Shown here: positions 1-5,897 of the stretch, piece by piece
Numbering within the stretch: position 1 is the first letter of the stretch
How the letters are laid out: the number at the start of each line of letters is the position of its first letter
NCBI GenBank assembly: GCA_949127645.1
Contig: CASBQM010000444.1
Location: forward strand, 1-9,244
Direction of reading: 5' to 3'
Length of the DNA: 9,244 nt
Source: Synechococcales cyanobacterium PMM_0036
GTDB lineage: Bacteria > Cyanobacteriota > Cyanobacteriia > Elainellales > Elainellaceae
Position numbers and translations under genes: made by a program
The notes under the pieces: model-generated
Databases searched by the model: none
What the model was told of the DNA's origin: nothing
The model's input: only the letters and a program-made list of their open reading frames with translations

Positions 1-1
1 G

Positions 2-769
2 GCGACTGCCAAATATTTTCTTCAGAAAGGTTGGAATGTGTCGGCAACGATGCGATCGCCCCAGAAGGCGGGAGATTGGAGCAAGGCGAAGAACGTTATC
101 TGCCCCCGTCTGGATGTCACCTTGCCAGAGACGATCGAGAGTGCAGTTCTGGAAACAGTAGAGCGGTTTGGGCAAATTGATGCCTTAGTCAATAATGCTG
201 GCTATGCCTTGATGGGCGCGATTGAAGGGGTAACCCCTGAGCAACTGGAGCGTCAATTTCAAACTAATGTCTTCGGATTGGTGACTACGATTCAAACCGT
301 TTTGCCCGTCTTTCGCCGACAAAGAAGAGGCACAATTATCAACGTGGCTTCAATTGGCGGTCGCCTCGCTTTTCCCCTCACTTCCTCTTACCATGCCACT
401 AAATGGGCTGTGGAAGGTCTTTCTGAATCTCTACGCTATGAGTTGCGTCCTTTCAATATTCAAGTCAAGATTATTGAGCCAGGCGGAATTAGGACAAATT
501 TTATCAATCATGGCGTGACTTGGGCAAGTCACCCCAGCTACGCAGACCAAGTCGAACAGGTGAGAAATGTCACTGAGAACATCAATGATTCGCTGCCAGG
601 GCCGGAAGGAGTGGCTAAAACCATTTATCGGGCTGCAAACGATCGCTCAGAGAGGCTGCGATATTCTCCCCACGGTGAAGCCTACCTGCTCATGCATGCG
701 ATTCTTCCGGATTCACTATGGCGATCGCTCGTGACCCGCATCATGCTGGGCAGCCAAAAGGCTAAATAA
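2..769 (+). CDS. Short-chain dehydrogenase/reductase, 5' end outside the window
   Basis: NAD(P)-dependent oxidoreductase of the classical SDR family, presumably cytosolic; the substrate cannot be told from sequence. The reading frame is open from base 2 (ATAKYFLQKGWNVSATMRSP), which is the stretch that normally follows the Rossmann TGxxxGIG motif, so the true start and that glycine motif lie upstream. The visible part holds NNAG (codons 191-202), the catalytic Ser of VASIGG 13 residues before the catalytic Tyr, and Y-x3-K in SSYHATKWA (Tyr codon 389-391, Lys codon 401-403), followed by the PGGIRTNF cofactor segment. The C-terminal half is full length. An ATG at 38 is internal and is not the start. 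Two HIP1 octamers lie inside the gene, marking it as resident cyanobacterial DNA. It ends 93 nt before the arsS-like gene on the same strand; a functional link is possible but unproven. Confidence 0.93.
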   Translation, partial: ATAKYFLQKGWNVSATMRSPQKAGDWSKAKNVICPRLDVTLPETIESAVLETVERFGQIDALVNNAGYALMGAIEGVTPEQLERQFQTNVFGLVTTIQTVLPVFRRQRRGTIINVASIGGRLAFPLTSSYHATKWAVEGLSESLRYELRPFNIQVKIIEPGGIRTNFINHGVTWASHPSYADQVEQVRNVTENINDSLPGPEGVAKTIYRAANDRSERLRYSPHGEAYLLMHAILPDSLWRSLVTRIMLGSQKAK

Positions 770-862
770 ATCTGCGCATCAATCTGCTCTGCCTAACTGC
801 TTTATCAAGCTCAAAATCCATGATCCTGCTCTCGGTTGATAGCCGCTATTCCAAAAAAAATC

Positions 863-1987
863 ATGCTTGAAGAATCCCGATCGCTTCTGTTTGAAACTCA
901 AAATCTAGCCAGTTCAACAGCTTCTAAGGCGGCTGGATCTTTGCTACAACGGCGATCGCCCCTTGCCTCACCCGAATATCAAATGAATGTTCTAGAGGCG
1001 ATCGCGCTGCCACAGTCGCCCGACCAAACCGATTTTGCAGCTCGAATTGCCCAACAAGGCTGGACTGAACTCCGTCCGGCTAAGCTGGAGATCTTTCAAA
1101 TTAACGTTGGCAAACTGTGCAACATGACCTGTCGGCATTGCCATGTGGATGCTGCCCCCGATCGCCGTGAGATTATGACGCTGGAGACGATCGAAGCCTG
1201 CCTGCACGCCCTTGATCAAACCGAGGCACACACGGTGGATCTCACGGGCGGCGCACCGGAGCTAAATCCGCACTTTCGTTACTTGGTGGATCAGTGCGTG
1301 GCGCGAGGCAAACAGGTAATCGATCGCTGCAACTTAACCGTGCTACTGTTGCCCACCCTCCAGGATTTGCCAGAATGGCTAGCAGAGCGGGGCGTAGAGG
1401 TCGTTTGCTCTCTGCCTCACTATCGCCGCCTTAACACCGACTCTCAGCGCGGAGACGGCACTTTCGAGAAGTCGATCGAGGCGTTGCGGCGATTGAATGC
1501 GGCGGGCTATGGTCAGGGCAATCCGCAGCGGCGCTTAACGCTGATGTCGAATCCAGTGGGGGCTTTTCTCGCCAGTAGCCAAATCAAGATGGAGCAGGAG
1601 TGGAAGACCGGATTGATGAAGCATCAGGGCGTGAGCTTCGATCGCCTCATCACCCTCAACAATATGCCGATTTCTCGCTATCTAGAGTGGCTGGAACAGT
1701 CGGGCAATCTACAATCTTACATGGAGCTATTGGTGAACTCATTTAATCCTGCCACGATCGCCGGATTGATGTGTCGCAATACCCTTTCGGTATCGTGGGA
1801 TGGACGGCTGTATAACTGCGATTTTAACCAAATGCTGGATTTAGAAATTCACGCTCCTGACAGCCAAGATTCTCACATTCGGGACTTTAATTTAGCAAGG
1901 GTGAGCGATCGCTCCATTCGCACTGGGCGACACTGCTTTGGCTGCACGGCGGGGGCGGGTAGCTCTTGTGGTGGAGCGATCGAGTAG
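863..1987 (+). CDS. arsS: ArsS-like radical SAM protein (arsenosugar biosynthesis family)
   Basis: Member of the radical SAM family called ArsS, which in cyanobacteria is linked to making arsenosugars from methylated arsenic by adding the 5'-deoxyadenosyl group of SAM. The 4Fe-4S site is C-x3-C-x2-C in KLCNMTCRHCHVDAAPDRRE (codons 1118-1141). Further family marks are TVDLTGGAPELNPHF, NMPISRYLEWL, MCRNTLSVSWDG, YNCDFNQML and the Cys-rich tail HCFGCTAGAGSSCGGA (1931-1981), the C-terminal domain of the family. No in-frame TGA occurs, so this copy is Cys-only. The start is uncertain: the frame is open from 824, with TTG 836, ATG 863 and ATG 983 as options and no clear ribosome site before any. 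ATG 983 gives 334 residues, close to my expectation for the family; ATG 863 adds 40 poorly conserved-looking residues. Three HIP1 octamers lie inside the longer form. No arsM or other ars gene is visible nearby. Confidence 0.9.
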   Translation: MLEESRSLLFETQNLASSTASKAAGSLLQRRSPLASPEYQMNVLEAIALPQSPDQTDFAARIAQQGWTELRPAKLEIFQINVGKLCNMTCRHCHVDAAPDRREIMTLETIEACLHALDQTEAHTVDLTGGAPELNPHFRYLVDQCVARGKQVIDRCNLTVLLLPTLQDLPEWLAERGVEVVCSLPHYRRLNTDSQRGDGTFEKSIEALRRLNAAGYGQGNPQRRLTLMSNPVGAFLASSQIKMEQEWKTGLMKHQGVSFDRLITLNNMPISRYLEWLEQSGNLQSYMELLVNSFNPATIAGLMCRNTLSVSWDGRLYNCDFNQMLDLEIHAPDSQDSHIRDFNLARVSDRSIRTGRHCFGCTAGAGSSCGGAIE

Positions 1988-2326
1988 AGGCGCTAGCGAA
2001 ACTCATAAAGTAGGGCTGTCGGTTGTTTGATATGCGCCGTCTCCTTGCAGTGTAGAACAACAATGCCGCTAAATCAGCAACACTGTGAACTTTGTGAAGT
2101 TTACTTTTGTAAAATACTTGGAGCTAGAATGCCGATTGGTTCTGGCATGACCCAGCATAAGACTGTCGTATTTCTAACAAGAAACAGCCTGAATTATTCT
2201 GCTAGAAGCTTGGAATGCTACTTCATCGTTTTATCAGTGGCAGAGTCTAGCTCACAATAACGCAAGTTCAGCTACGGTATCGAGCAATTTCATTCCAGAA
2301 GATTGAAGTGTGAAGCGACATCGAAT

Positions 2327-2401
2327 GTAGGGTGGATTAGCGAAGCGCAACCCGCCGTAGCTCTGGCAATAATGGGTTACGCTGTCGCTAATCCATCCTA
2401 C
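2327..2401. repeat. REP-like large imperfect palindrome
   Basis: Left arm 2327-2353 begins GTAGGGTGGATTAGCGA; right arm 2374-2401 ends GCTAATCCATCCTAC. The arms pair over about 27 bases with two mismatches (one of them G-T pairable in RNA) and one bulged base, around a 20-nt loop. From memory, palindromes of the type GTAGGGTGGGTTAGCG...CGCTAACCCATCCTAC are dispersed in many cyanobacterial genomes. It could fold in RNA and act as a terminator or stabiliser for the arsS-like message, but there is no T-tract. It may also have been a landing site for other mobile DNA. Confidence 0.8.
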
Positions 2402-2414
2402 GATAATGTGCAGC

Positions 2415-2534
2415 CTTCCTCAGATCCACCTGGATTGGCGTACTATAAAGCAAGCTTCCTCAGATCCACCTAATTTGGGAGGATCGCGAGAAAGAATCTA
2501 CCTATCCACCTGATCTAGGATGGATCTGAAGAAA
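2415..2534. repeat. 17-bp direct repeat with a diverged inverted copy
   Basis: CTTCCTCAGATCCACCT occurs exactly at 2415-2431 and again at 2455-2471, 40 bp apart. Its reverse complement recurs with a few changes at 2517-2534 (AGGATGGATCTGAAGAAA). The second and third copies could form a hairpin. The cluster sits between the REP-like palindrome and the first cassette boundary. Origin unknown; possibly remains of small palindromic elements or of an older insertion. Confidence 0.65.
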
Positions 2535-2552
2535 ATTTCTCTCTAATAACAA

Positions 2553-2559
2553 GTTAGCT
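2553..2559 (+). other. Inferred left recombination core (R'-type GTTAGCT) of the array
   Basis: Integron cassettes begin just after the G of a GTT core. At 2553 the sequence GTTAGCTTGC is the exact reverse complement of GCAAGCTAAC (3443-3452), the last bases before the first attC. The next bases, TTCGTTT, also match the start of cassette B. No full attC arm is found upstream: TAACAA (2547-2552) directly abuts the core. It may be the array boundary, an attI-like site, or the scar of a deleted attC. Confidence 0.55.
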
Positions 2560-2640
2560 TGCTTCGTTTACAGGTGGTGGCAGTTATTTAGAGGTTATTG
2601 GTGAGGCGATTTGCATCAAGGTGAATTTAGATTGCTGTAT

Positions 2641-2644
2641 GGAG
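2641..2644 (+). promoter_or_regulatory. Ribosome binding site deciding the methyltransferase start
   Basis: GGAG, 9 nt before ATG 2654. The upstream GTG 2621 and ATG 2639 in the same frame have poorer or ill-spaced signals, so 2654 is preferred. Confidence 0.55.
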
Positions 2645-2653
2645 TTCAGCAGA

Positions 2654-3451
2654 ATGGGCAAGTCCAACTATTACAACAACATCGCACCAATCTATGACCA
2701 GACGCGCTGGATGACAAAATCAGTCGCAGAGGAAGTTGCGGATTTTATTCTTGTGCTTGTTGATGCAAGCCCTGAAACATCTTTCTTAGAGCCTGGTGTT
2801 GGCACTGGGTTGAATGTTCTTCCGCTGGTTAGACTCGGCTATTCCGTAACTGGAGTGGACGTTTCCCAGGAAATGCTCAACCAATTCAGCCAAAAGCTGC
2901 ACGAAATTCCTCCAAATCTGAAGTTGATCCAGGCGGATGCCTCACAACTACCTTTTTCAGATGCAAGTTTTGACGTTGTACTAACCGTTCACATGGTTCA
3001 CACCGTTTCAAATTGGAAGACGTTTCTGGATGAGATCGATCGCGTCCTGAAACCGCAAGGTTTTTATCTCAATGCTCAATGGATTACTCCTCCTGCCCGG
3101 ATGGAATTTGAGCGTTACTTCAGAACCATTTTGTCCAATTATGAGGGAGCGCAGGAATCTCGACGTGTAGACGGAGCAATCGAAGACATCAACGTAGAGA
3201 ACTATTTTCACAACAAAGGTTATCGGTCAAACTACCTGATTGCTAAGGAGTGGACGGTCAGCAATACGGTTGAGGAACTGCTGAACTTTTTCAAATTGCG
3301 AGCATATGGTTTATGTTGGCAGGTGTCGGATGAGGTATTCTATCGCGCAATGGAAAAGTTTGAAGAGTTTTGTGCTGATCGTTATAGTTCATTAAAAACA
3401 GAGTTAACTTCTGAAGCAAAGTTTGAGATATGGGCATATACTGCAAGCTAA
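2654..3451 (+). CDS. Class I SAM-dependent methyltransferase (Methyltransf_11 type)
   Basis: Small-molecule type methyltransferase with a Rossmann-like fold, cytosolic; the substrate is unknown. From ATG 2654 the protein has 265 residues. An N-terminal YYNNIAPIYDQTRWMT segment, typical of UbiE/Methyltransf_11-like enzymes, precedes SAM motif I LEPGVGTGLN (residues 45-54, with Pro where Ile or Leu is common). The acidic motif GVDVS follows (Asp69), then the QADASQLPFSDASFDVVLTVHMVH segment in two parts (motifs II/III region) and LKPQGFYLNAQW. The last 120 residues are helical and probably form the substrate lid. It lacks the conserved Cys pairs of ArsM, so a link to the arsS-like gene is not supported. 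GTG 2621 would add 11 residues. The TAA stop (3449-3451) is part of the first attC site, so this is a cassette gene. Confidence 0.9.
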   Translation: MGKSNYYNNIAPIYDQTRWMTKSVAEEVADFILVLVDASPETSFLEPGVGTGLNVLPLVRLGYSVTGVDVSQEMLNQFSQKLHEIPPNLKLIQADASQLPFSDASFDVVLTVHMVHTVSNWKTFLDEIDRVLKPQGFYLNAQWITPPARMEFERYFRTILSNYEGAQESRRVDGAIEDINVENYFHNKGYRSNYLIAKEWTVSNTVEELLNFFKLRAYGLCWQVSDEVFYRAMEKFEEFCADRYSSLKTELTSEAKFEIWAYTAS

Positions 3452-3533
3452 CAACCCCAATGCACACCGACCGCTGAAGGTTAACTGTTGAGCGTTCGAG
3501 GTTATCTGCGGCGGGTGATTGGGAACGTTAGCT
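3447..3533 (+). other. attC-like integron recombination site 1
   Basis: Eighty-seven bases. R'' GCTAACA (3447-3453) and L'' CCCAAT on the left; L' ATTGGG and R' GTTAGCT (3527-3533) on the right. The left arm GCTAAC-AAC-CCCAAT-G-CAC matches the reverse complement of the right arm, GCTAAC-GTT-CCCAAT-CAC, with a central unpaired 3-base spacer and one extra G (3462) on the left. The inner arms (CCGACCGC with GCGGCGG) continue the stem. This is the attC plan. The left edge overlaps the methyltransferase stop codon. Confidence 0.85.
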
Positions 3534-3609
3534 GGCTTCGTTTTTAGGGTATGAGGATAGTTTAAGATTTATTCATTGCCCGAATCTTGAATATCATTTT
3601 TGGCTCTCG

Positions 3610-3618
3610 TGGTATAAA
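3610..3618 (+). promoter_or_regulatory. Candidate extended -10 promoter for cassette B
   Basis: TGGTATAAA has the TGn extension and a near-consensus -10. The best upstream -35 candidate, TTGAAT (3587-3592), is 20 nt away, which is too far to be convincing. It lies 60 nt before the first start codon of the cassette and could give it its own transcription. Confidence 0.35.
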
Positions 3619-3630
3619 GCTAAGGTCGAT

Positions 3631-3652
3631 GTAGGAGTGTAAATAATCCTAC
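3631..3652. repeat. Inverted repeat in the cassette B leader
   Basis: GTAGGA (3631-3636) and TCCTAC (3647-3652) are perfect arms around 10 nt. It lies between the candidate -10 and the ribosome site AGGAG (3665-3669), where an operator or a leader hairpin would sit. The first gene product looks like a winged-helix protein, so self-regulation is conceivable. Confidence 0.4.
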
Positions 3653-3678
3653 TGCTAAGTCCATAGGAGAGCTTCAAA

Positions 3679-4485
3679 ATGGTTGATGCAGCGAACGGTC
3701 AGGAGTCAGACGATAAGAAAAAGCGAGTAAATTTTAATCAAACTGACTTTCCGCAGTTCAGCCTCGAAGCAGTGTTGAGCATTCCCAAAACTATTTGCGA
3801 ACATTATGCTGGTCATCCAACTCGACCGATCGACATTGCCGCTGCTCTTAACCGTTCTCCGTCCAGCAGTGACTGGAGATACATTACTGGTGCTGCGGTC
3901 GCTTACGGTCTGACCAACGGTGGCTACAAAGTTGAGCAGATCGGTATCACCACATTAGGAAAACGCATTGTGGCTCCTACAGAAGAGAGTGATGATGTCA
4001 GTGCAATGCGTGGAGCAGTAATGAAACCGAGAATCATGAAGGCGTTTTATGAACAATACAATAACTCGAGGTTTCCTGATGACAATATTGCTGGGAATGT
4101 TTTGGTTAGTTTAGGACTTCCAAAAGAGCGGATTCCAGGCGCTGTACGCATTTTGAAGGAGAATGCTCAACAAGCTCAGATACTGAAGCAGGTAGCAGGT
4201 TCAAACTACATAGACCTCAAGGGATCTGCGCCTTTGAACAATACGGTTTCCAACTCTGTGACACCTCCACCTACAGAAAACGGTAACAGCCCTTCCTCTC
4301 TAAGCAACGATTTTCCTGCTGCTGTTGAGGTCAAAGAATTTACAAAACCAACAAACTTATTCAGCAGCCCATCTCTGCATATCGACCTTCAAATCCACAT
4401 CTCCTCTGATGCCTCGTTTGAGCAAATAGACAAAATATTTGAGAGTATCGCTAAGCACCTTTACCAGCATCCTAACAATGAGTGA
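3679..4485 (+). CDS. Winged-helix-like protein with conserved C-terminal segment, function unknown
   Basis: 268 residues, cytosolic, no signal peptide or membrane segment. I do not recognise a named family with certainty; DUF5343-like is the nearest thought. A charged N-terminus leads to a domain at about 24-100 whose pattern (FSLEAVLSIPKTICEHYAG, then AALNRS, AVAYGLTNGGY, ITTLGKRIV) resembles a winged helix-turn-helix with the LT-x-G wing. A helical part follows (110-180), then a Ser/Asn/Pro-rich linker (about 185-230), then a compact segment HIDLQIHISSDASFEQIDKI that looks conserved. AGGAG at 3665-3669, 9 nt before ATG, supports the start. The stop overlaps the next gene by 8 nt (ATGAGTGA), so the two are probably translated together and may form a complex. 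It could be a DNA-binding regulator or sensor partner of the DUF4145-like protein; that role is inference. Confidence 0.85.
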   Translation: MVDAANGQESDDKKKRVNFNQTDFPQFSLEAVLSIPKTICEHYAGHPTRPIDIAAALNRSPSSSDWRYITGAAVAYGLTNGGYKVEQIGITTLGKRIVAPTEESDDVSAMRGAVMKPRIMKAFYEQYNNSRFPDDNIAGNVLVSLGLPKERIPGAVRILKENAQQAQILKQVAGSNYIDLKGSAPLNNTVSNSVTPPPTENGNSPSSLSNDFPAAVEVKEFTKPTNLFSSPSLHIDLQIHISSDASFEQIDKIFESIAKHLYQHPNNE

Positions 4486-4990
4486 TTTGGCAAAATCTGC
4501 CTTGAGCGTGGCTAAAACAATTCAGCAAGAGGTTCCTCGACGCAGCCAACCGCCTGAAGAGGGCTTATTACCTGAAAGTGAACAAGTCCTGGCACATTCA
4601 CTGGTGAGGAGTACTAGAGGATATATCGAGAAGATTGTCTATCAAATCAATGGTGCGTATGAGCATGGATGGTACGATGCCTGTGCTGTTATGATACGGC
4701 GACTTGTTGAGACTCTTATCATAGAAGCTTTTGAGAAGCACGGAATTGCCAACAAAATCCAGAATAATGGAGATTTTTTCTACTTGAGGGATTTAATAAC
4801 TGCTACCCTGAATGAACCTGCTTGGAATCTAGGAAGAAACACAAAGCAAGCTTTACCTAAACTTAAAGATGTAGGTGATCGCTCAGCCCACAGTCGCCGT
4901 TTTGTTGCCCATCGAAGTGACATAGAGAAGATCACGTCTGATTTGAGAATAGTTGTGCAGGAGTTAACTTACTTAGCAGGATTAAAGTAA
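4478..4990 (+). CDS. DUF4145/HEPN-like helical protein
   Basis: 170 residues from ATG 4478; a TTG at 4439 would be inside the previous gene and is not preferred. The family reading rests on the segment YEHGWYDACAVMIRRLVETL (residues 61-80), then FYLRDLI, NTKQALPKLKDVGDRSAH (121-138) and the all-helical C-terminus, the pattern of DUF4145-type domains in which a clustered CAxxxxRRxxE helix and a GDxSAH motif recur. DUF4145 domains are related to HEPN, where an Arg...His pair can form an RNase site; here R135-S-A-H138 and R140/R141...H145 are candidates, but the canonical R-x4-H placement is not certain. It overlaps the winged-helix-like gene by 8 nt, a two-gene module. Defence or toxin-like action is an inference. 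Confidence 0.85.
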   Translation: MSDLAKSALSVAKTIQQEVPRRSQPPEEGLLPESEQVLAHSLVRSTRGYIEKIVYQINGAYEHGWYDACAVMIRRLVETLIIEAFEKHGIANKIQNNGDFFYLRDLITATLNEPAWNLGRNTKQALPKLKDVGDRSAHSRRFVAHRSDIEKITSDLRIVVQELTYLAGLK

Positions 4991-5098
4991 TCATAGGCTC
5001 TAAGACATTTACTGTCCGATGATGCGCTCTGAATCTCGGTAGATTCCAGGATCGAGTAGACTAGAGGCATGAAATTCTAGGAATAGGGGTTATGCGGT

Positions 5099-5314
5099 AT
5101 GACATTTGCAGAAGTACTTCCTGCTGTACGGCGGCTCTCCGCATCAGAAAAGCTTAAACTAATCCGAATTCTGGCTGAGGATTTGGATACGGCTGAAGAC
5201 ATTGCACCGCTAGAACCCTTCAAAACCTATGACCTACCAACTCCATACGACTGTTTTGGGGCAGGCGCAGTGTTGATGGAAGCCCTCGAACAGTCAGATG
5301 CGAGTCAGCGATAA
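5099..5314 (+). CDS. Small antitoxin-like protein
   Basis: 71 residues, not assigned to a named family. The N-terminal half (EVLPAVRRLSASEKLKLIRI) is an amphipathic helix of the kind seen in many small cyanobacterial antitoxins; the C-terminal half (YDLPTPYDCFGAGAVLMEAL) is of a type I associate with cyanobacterial small proteins that precede retropepsin-like or toxin genes. AGGGG at 5085-5089, 9 nt before ATG, supports the start. The stop is followed after 3 nt by the ATG of the retropepsin-like gene, so the pair is likely cotranslated. A gap of 108 nt separates it from the DUF4145-like gene and holds only a short hairpin (GAATCT/AGATTC, 5031-5046). Whether it neutralises or simply accompanies its neighbour is unknown. 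Confidence 0.75.
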   Translation: MTFAEVLPAVRRLSASEKLKLIRILAEDLDTAEDIAPLEPFKTYDLPTPYDCFGAGAVLMEALEQSDASQR

Positions 5315-5317
5315 TGT

Positions 5318-5722
5318 ATGCGATTCCAGTATTCGACCACTAGCCCAGCCCAAAATGAATTTGACAGCTTGCCAAGACTTCCATTACTGCTGCGTCGAGA
5401 AACTCAGAGCATTGAAGTGGTTGGTTTAGTGGATAGTGGGGCTACAGTGAATGTCTTACCCTACGAAGTTGGTTTGGATTTGGGCGGGATTTGGGACGAT
5501 CGCAGAGCCATCATTCAATTAGCGGGCAATCTTAGTAGTCAGTCAGCAATGCCATTTTCTGCGATCGTTTATATTGGAGATTTCCTACCTACTGAATTAG
5601 TATTTGCATGGGTAAGAAGTCCAAACGCGCCACTGATTTTGGGTCAGACGAACTTTTTTCTTGAATTTGATGTTTGCTTTTACCGCTCTAAATCAGAGTT
5701 TGAGATAAACCTGAAGTCGTAG
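5318..5722 (+). CDS. Retropepsin-like aspartic protease fold protein
   Basis: 134 residues. The catalytic-type motif VDSGATVNVLP carries D39-S-G-A, the D-[ST]-G-A active-site signature of retroviral-type aspartic proteases, and a later LILGQTNFF (about 105-113) matches the ILG segment that packs behind the active site. Size and single motif fit a retropepsin that would work as a homodimer. No signal peptide or membrane segment. It follows the small antitoxin-like gene by 3 nt and ends 7 nt before the second attC, so it is the last gene of cassette B. Proteins of this kind paired with a small upstream protein appear common in cyanobacteria by my recollection; their substrate is unknown. It may act as an effector toxin or as a processing protease. 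Confidence 0.85.
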   Translation: MRFQYSTTSPAQNEFDSLPRLPLLLRRETQSIEVVGLVDSGATVNVLPYEVGLDLGGIWDDRRAIIQLAGNLSSQSAMPFSAIVYIGDFLPTELVFAWVRSPNAPLILGQTNFFLEFDVCFYRSKSEFEINLKS

Positions 5723-5729
5723 CCAGCCA

Positions 5730-5815
5730 GCTAACAACCCCAATGCACCCGACCGTCGAGAGGTTGTCTGTGGGCGTTCAAGGTTATCTGCGGCAGGTGA
5801 TTGGGAACGTTAGAC
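5730..5815 (+). other. attC-like integron recombination site 2
   Basis: Eighty-six bases, very similar to site 1: R'' GCTAAC at 5730, L'' CCCAAT, L' ATTGGG, R' GTTAGAC (5809-5815), with the extra unpaired G at 5745. The shared right half GGTTATCTGCGGC-x-GGTGATTGGG is the longest common stretch. The central loop region differs from site 1. Confidence 0.85.
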
Positions 5816-5858
5816 TGCTTAGCTCTTGGTAGGGGTGATACTTGAAGCCTATCTGCTT

Positions 5859-5882
5859 GTTAGACTTACACAGTAAGATAAC
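5859..5882. repeat. Imperfect inverted repeat before the Shedu-like gene
   Basis: GTTAGACTTAC (5859-5869) and GTAAGATAAC (5873-5882) pair around ACA with a two-base/one-base internal mismatch. It ends 15 nt before ATG 5898, a position where an operator or a structure covering the start could act. The GTTAGAC at its left edge repeats the cassette core seen 50 bp upstream. Confidence 0.45.
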
Positions 5883-5897
5883 CTATTGAAGATTTGT

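Larger units (their letters stand above)
1988..2653. other. Gene-free interval between arsS-like gene and first cassette gene
   Basis: No convincing gene on either strand. A 77-codon open frame beginning at TTG 2027 has no recognisable domain and no ribosome site. The stretch holds a REP-like palindrome (2327-2401), a repeated 17-mer with a diverged inverted copy (2415-2534) and, at 2553, the inferred left end of the first integron-type cassette. No intI gene or remnant of one is seen here, although this is where an integrase and attI would sit if this were the start of a complete integron. Confidence 0.6.
2554..3527 (+). mobile_element. Integron-type gene cassette A (methyltransferase)
   Basis: A unit of about 974 bp between the GTT core at 2553 and the G of the attC core at 3527. 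It holds one gene, with the attC site starting inside the stop codon, the usual compact layout of integron cassettes. The ends are complementary over 10 bases (2553-2562 against 3443-3452), as expected if they join to rebuild a complete attC in the excised circle. Confidence 0.6.
3528..5809 (+). mobile_element. Integron-type gene cassette B (four genes)
   Basis: About 2.28 kb between the attC cores at 3527 and 5809, unusually long for a cassette. Its first bases GTTAGCTGGCT (3527-3537) are the exact reverse complement of AGCCAGCTAAC (5725-5735), just before and within the R'' of its attC, so all four genes belong to one unit. No attC is seen at the internal gap 4991-5098. The 145-nt leader holds an extended -10 promoter candidate and an inverted repeat. 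Confidence 0.7.

Noticed and set aside
992..1231. Antisense open frame inside the arsS-like gene
   Set aside because: Shadow of a well-supported gene on the + strand; no motif.
1934..1987. Selenoprotein form of ArsS
   Set aside because: All key positions are Cys codons and no in-frame TGA is present.
2027..2260. 77-codon open frame after the arsS-like gene
   Set aside because: TTG start, no ribosome site, no domain, Cys-rich random-looking sequence; likely chance.
2327..2401. Fourth attC site
   Set aside because: The palindrome has no TAACAA/GTT core ends and lacks the spacer and extra-base pattern; it matches REP-type repeats better.
1988..2553. Integrase gene or attI of a complete integron
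   Set aside because: No open frame on the minus strand with tyrosine recombinase motifs exists in this interval.
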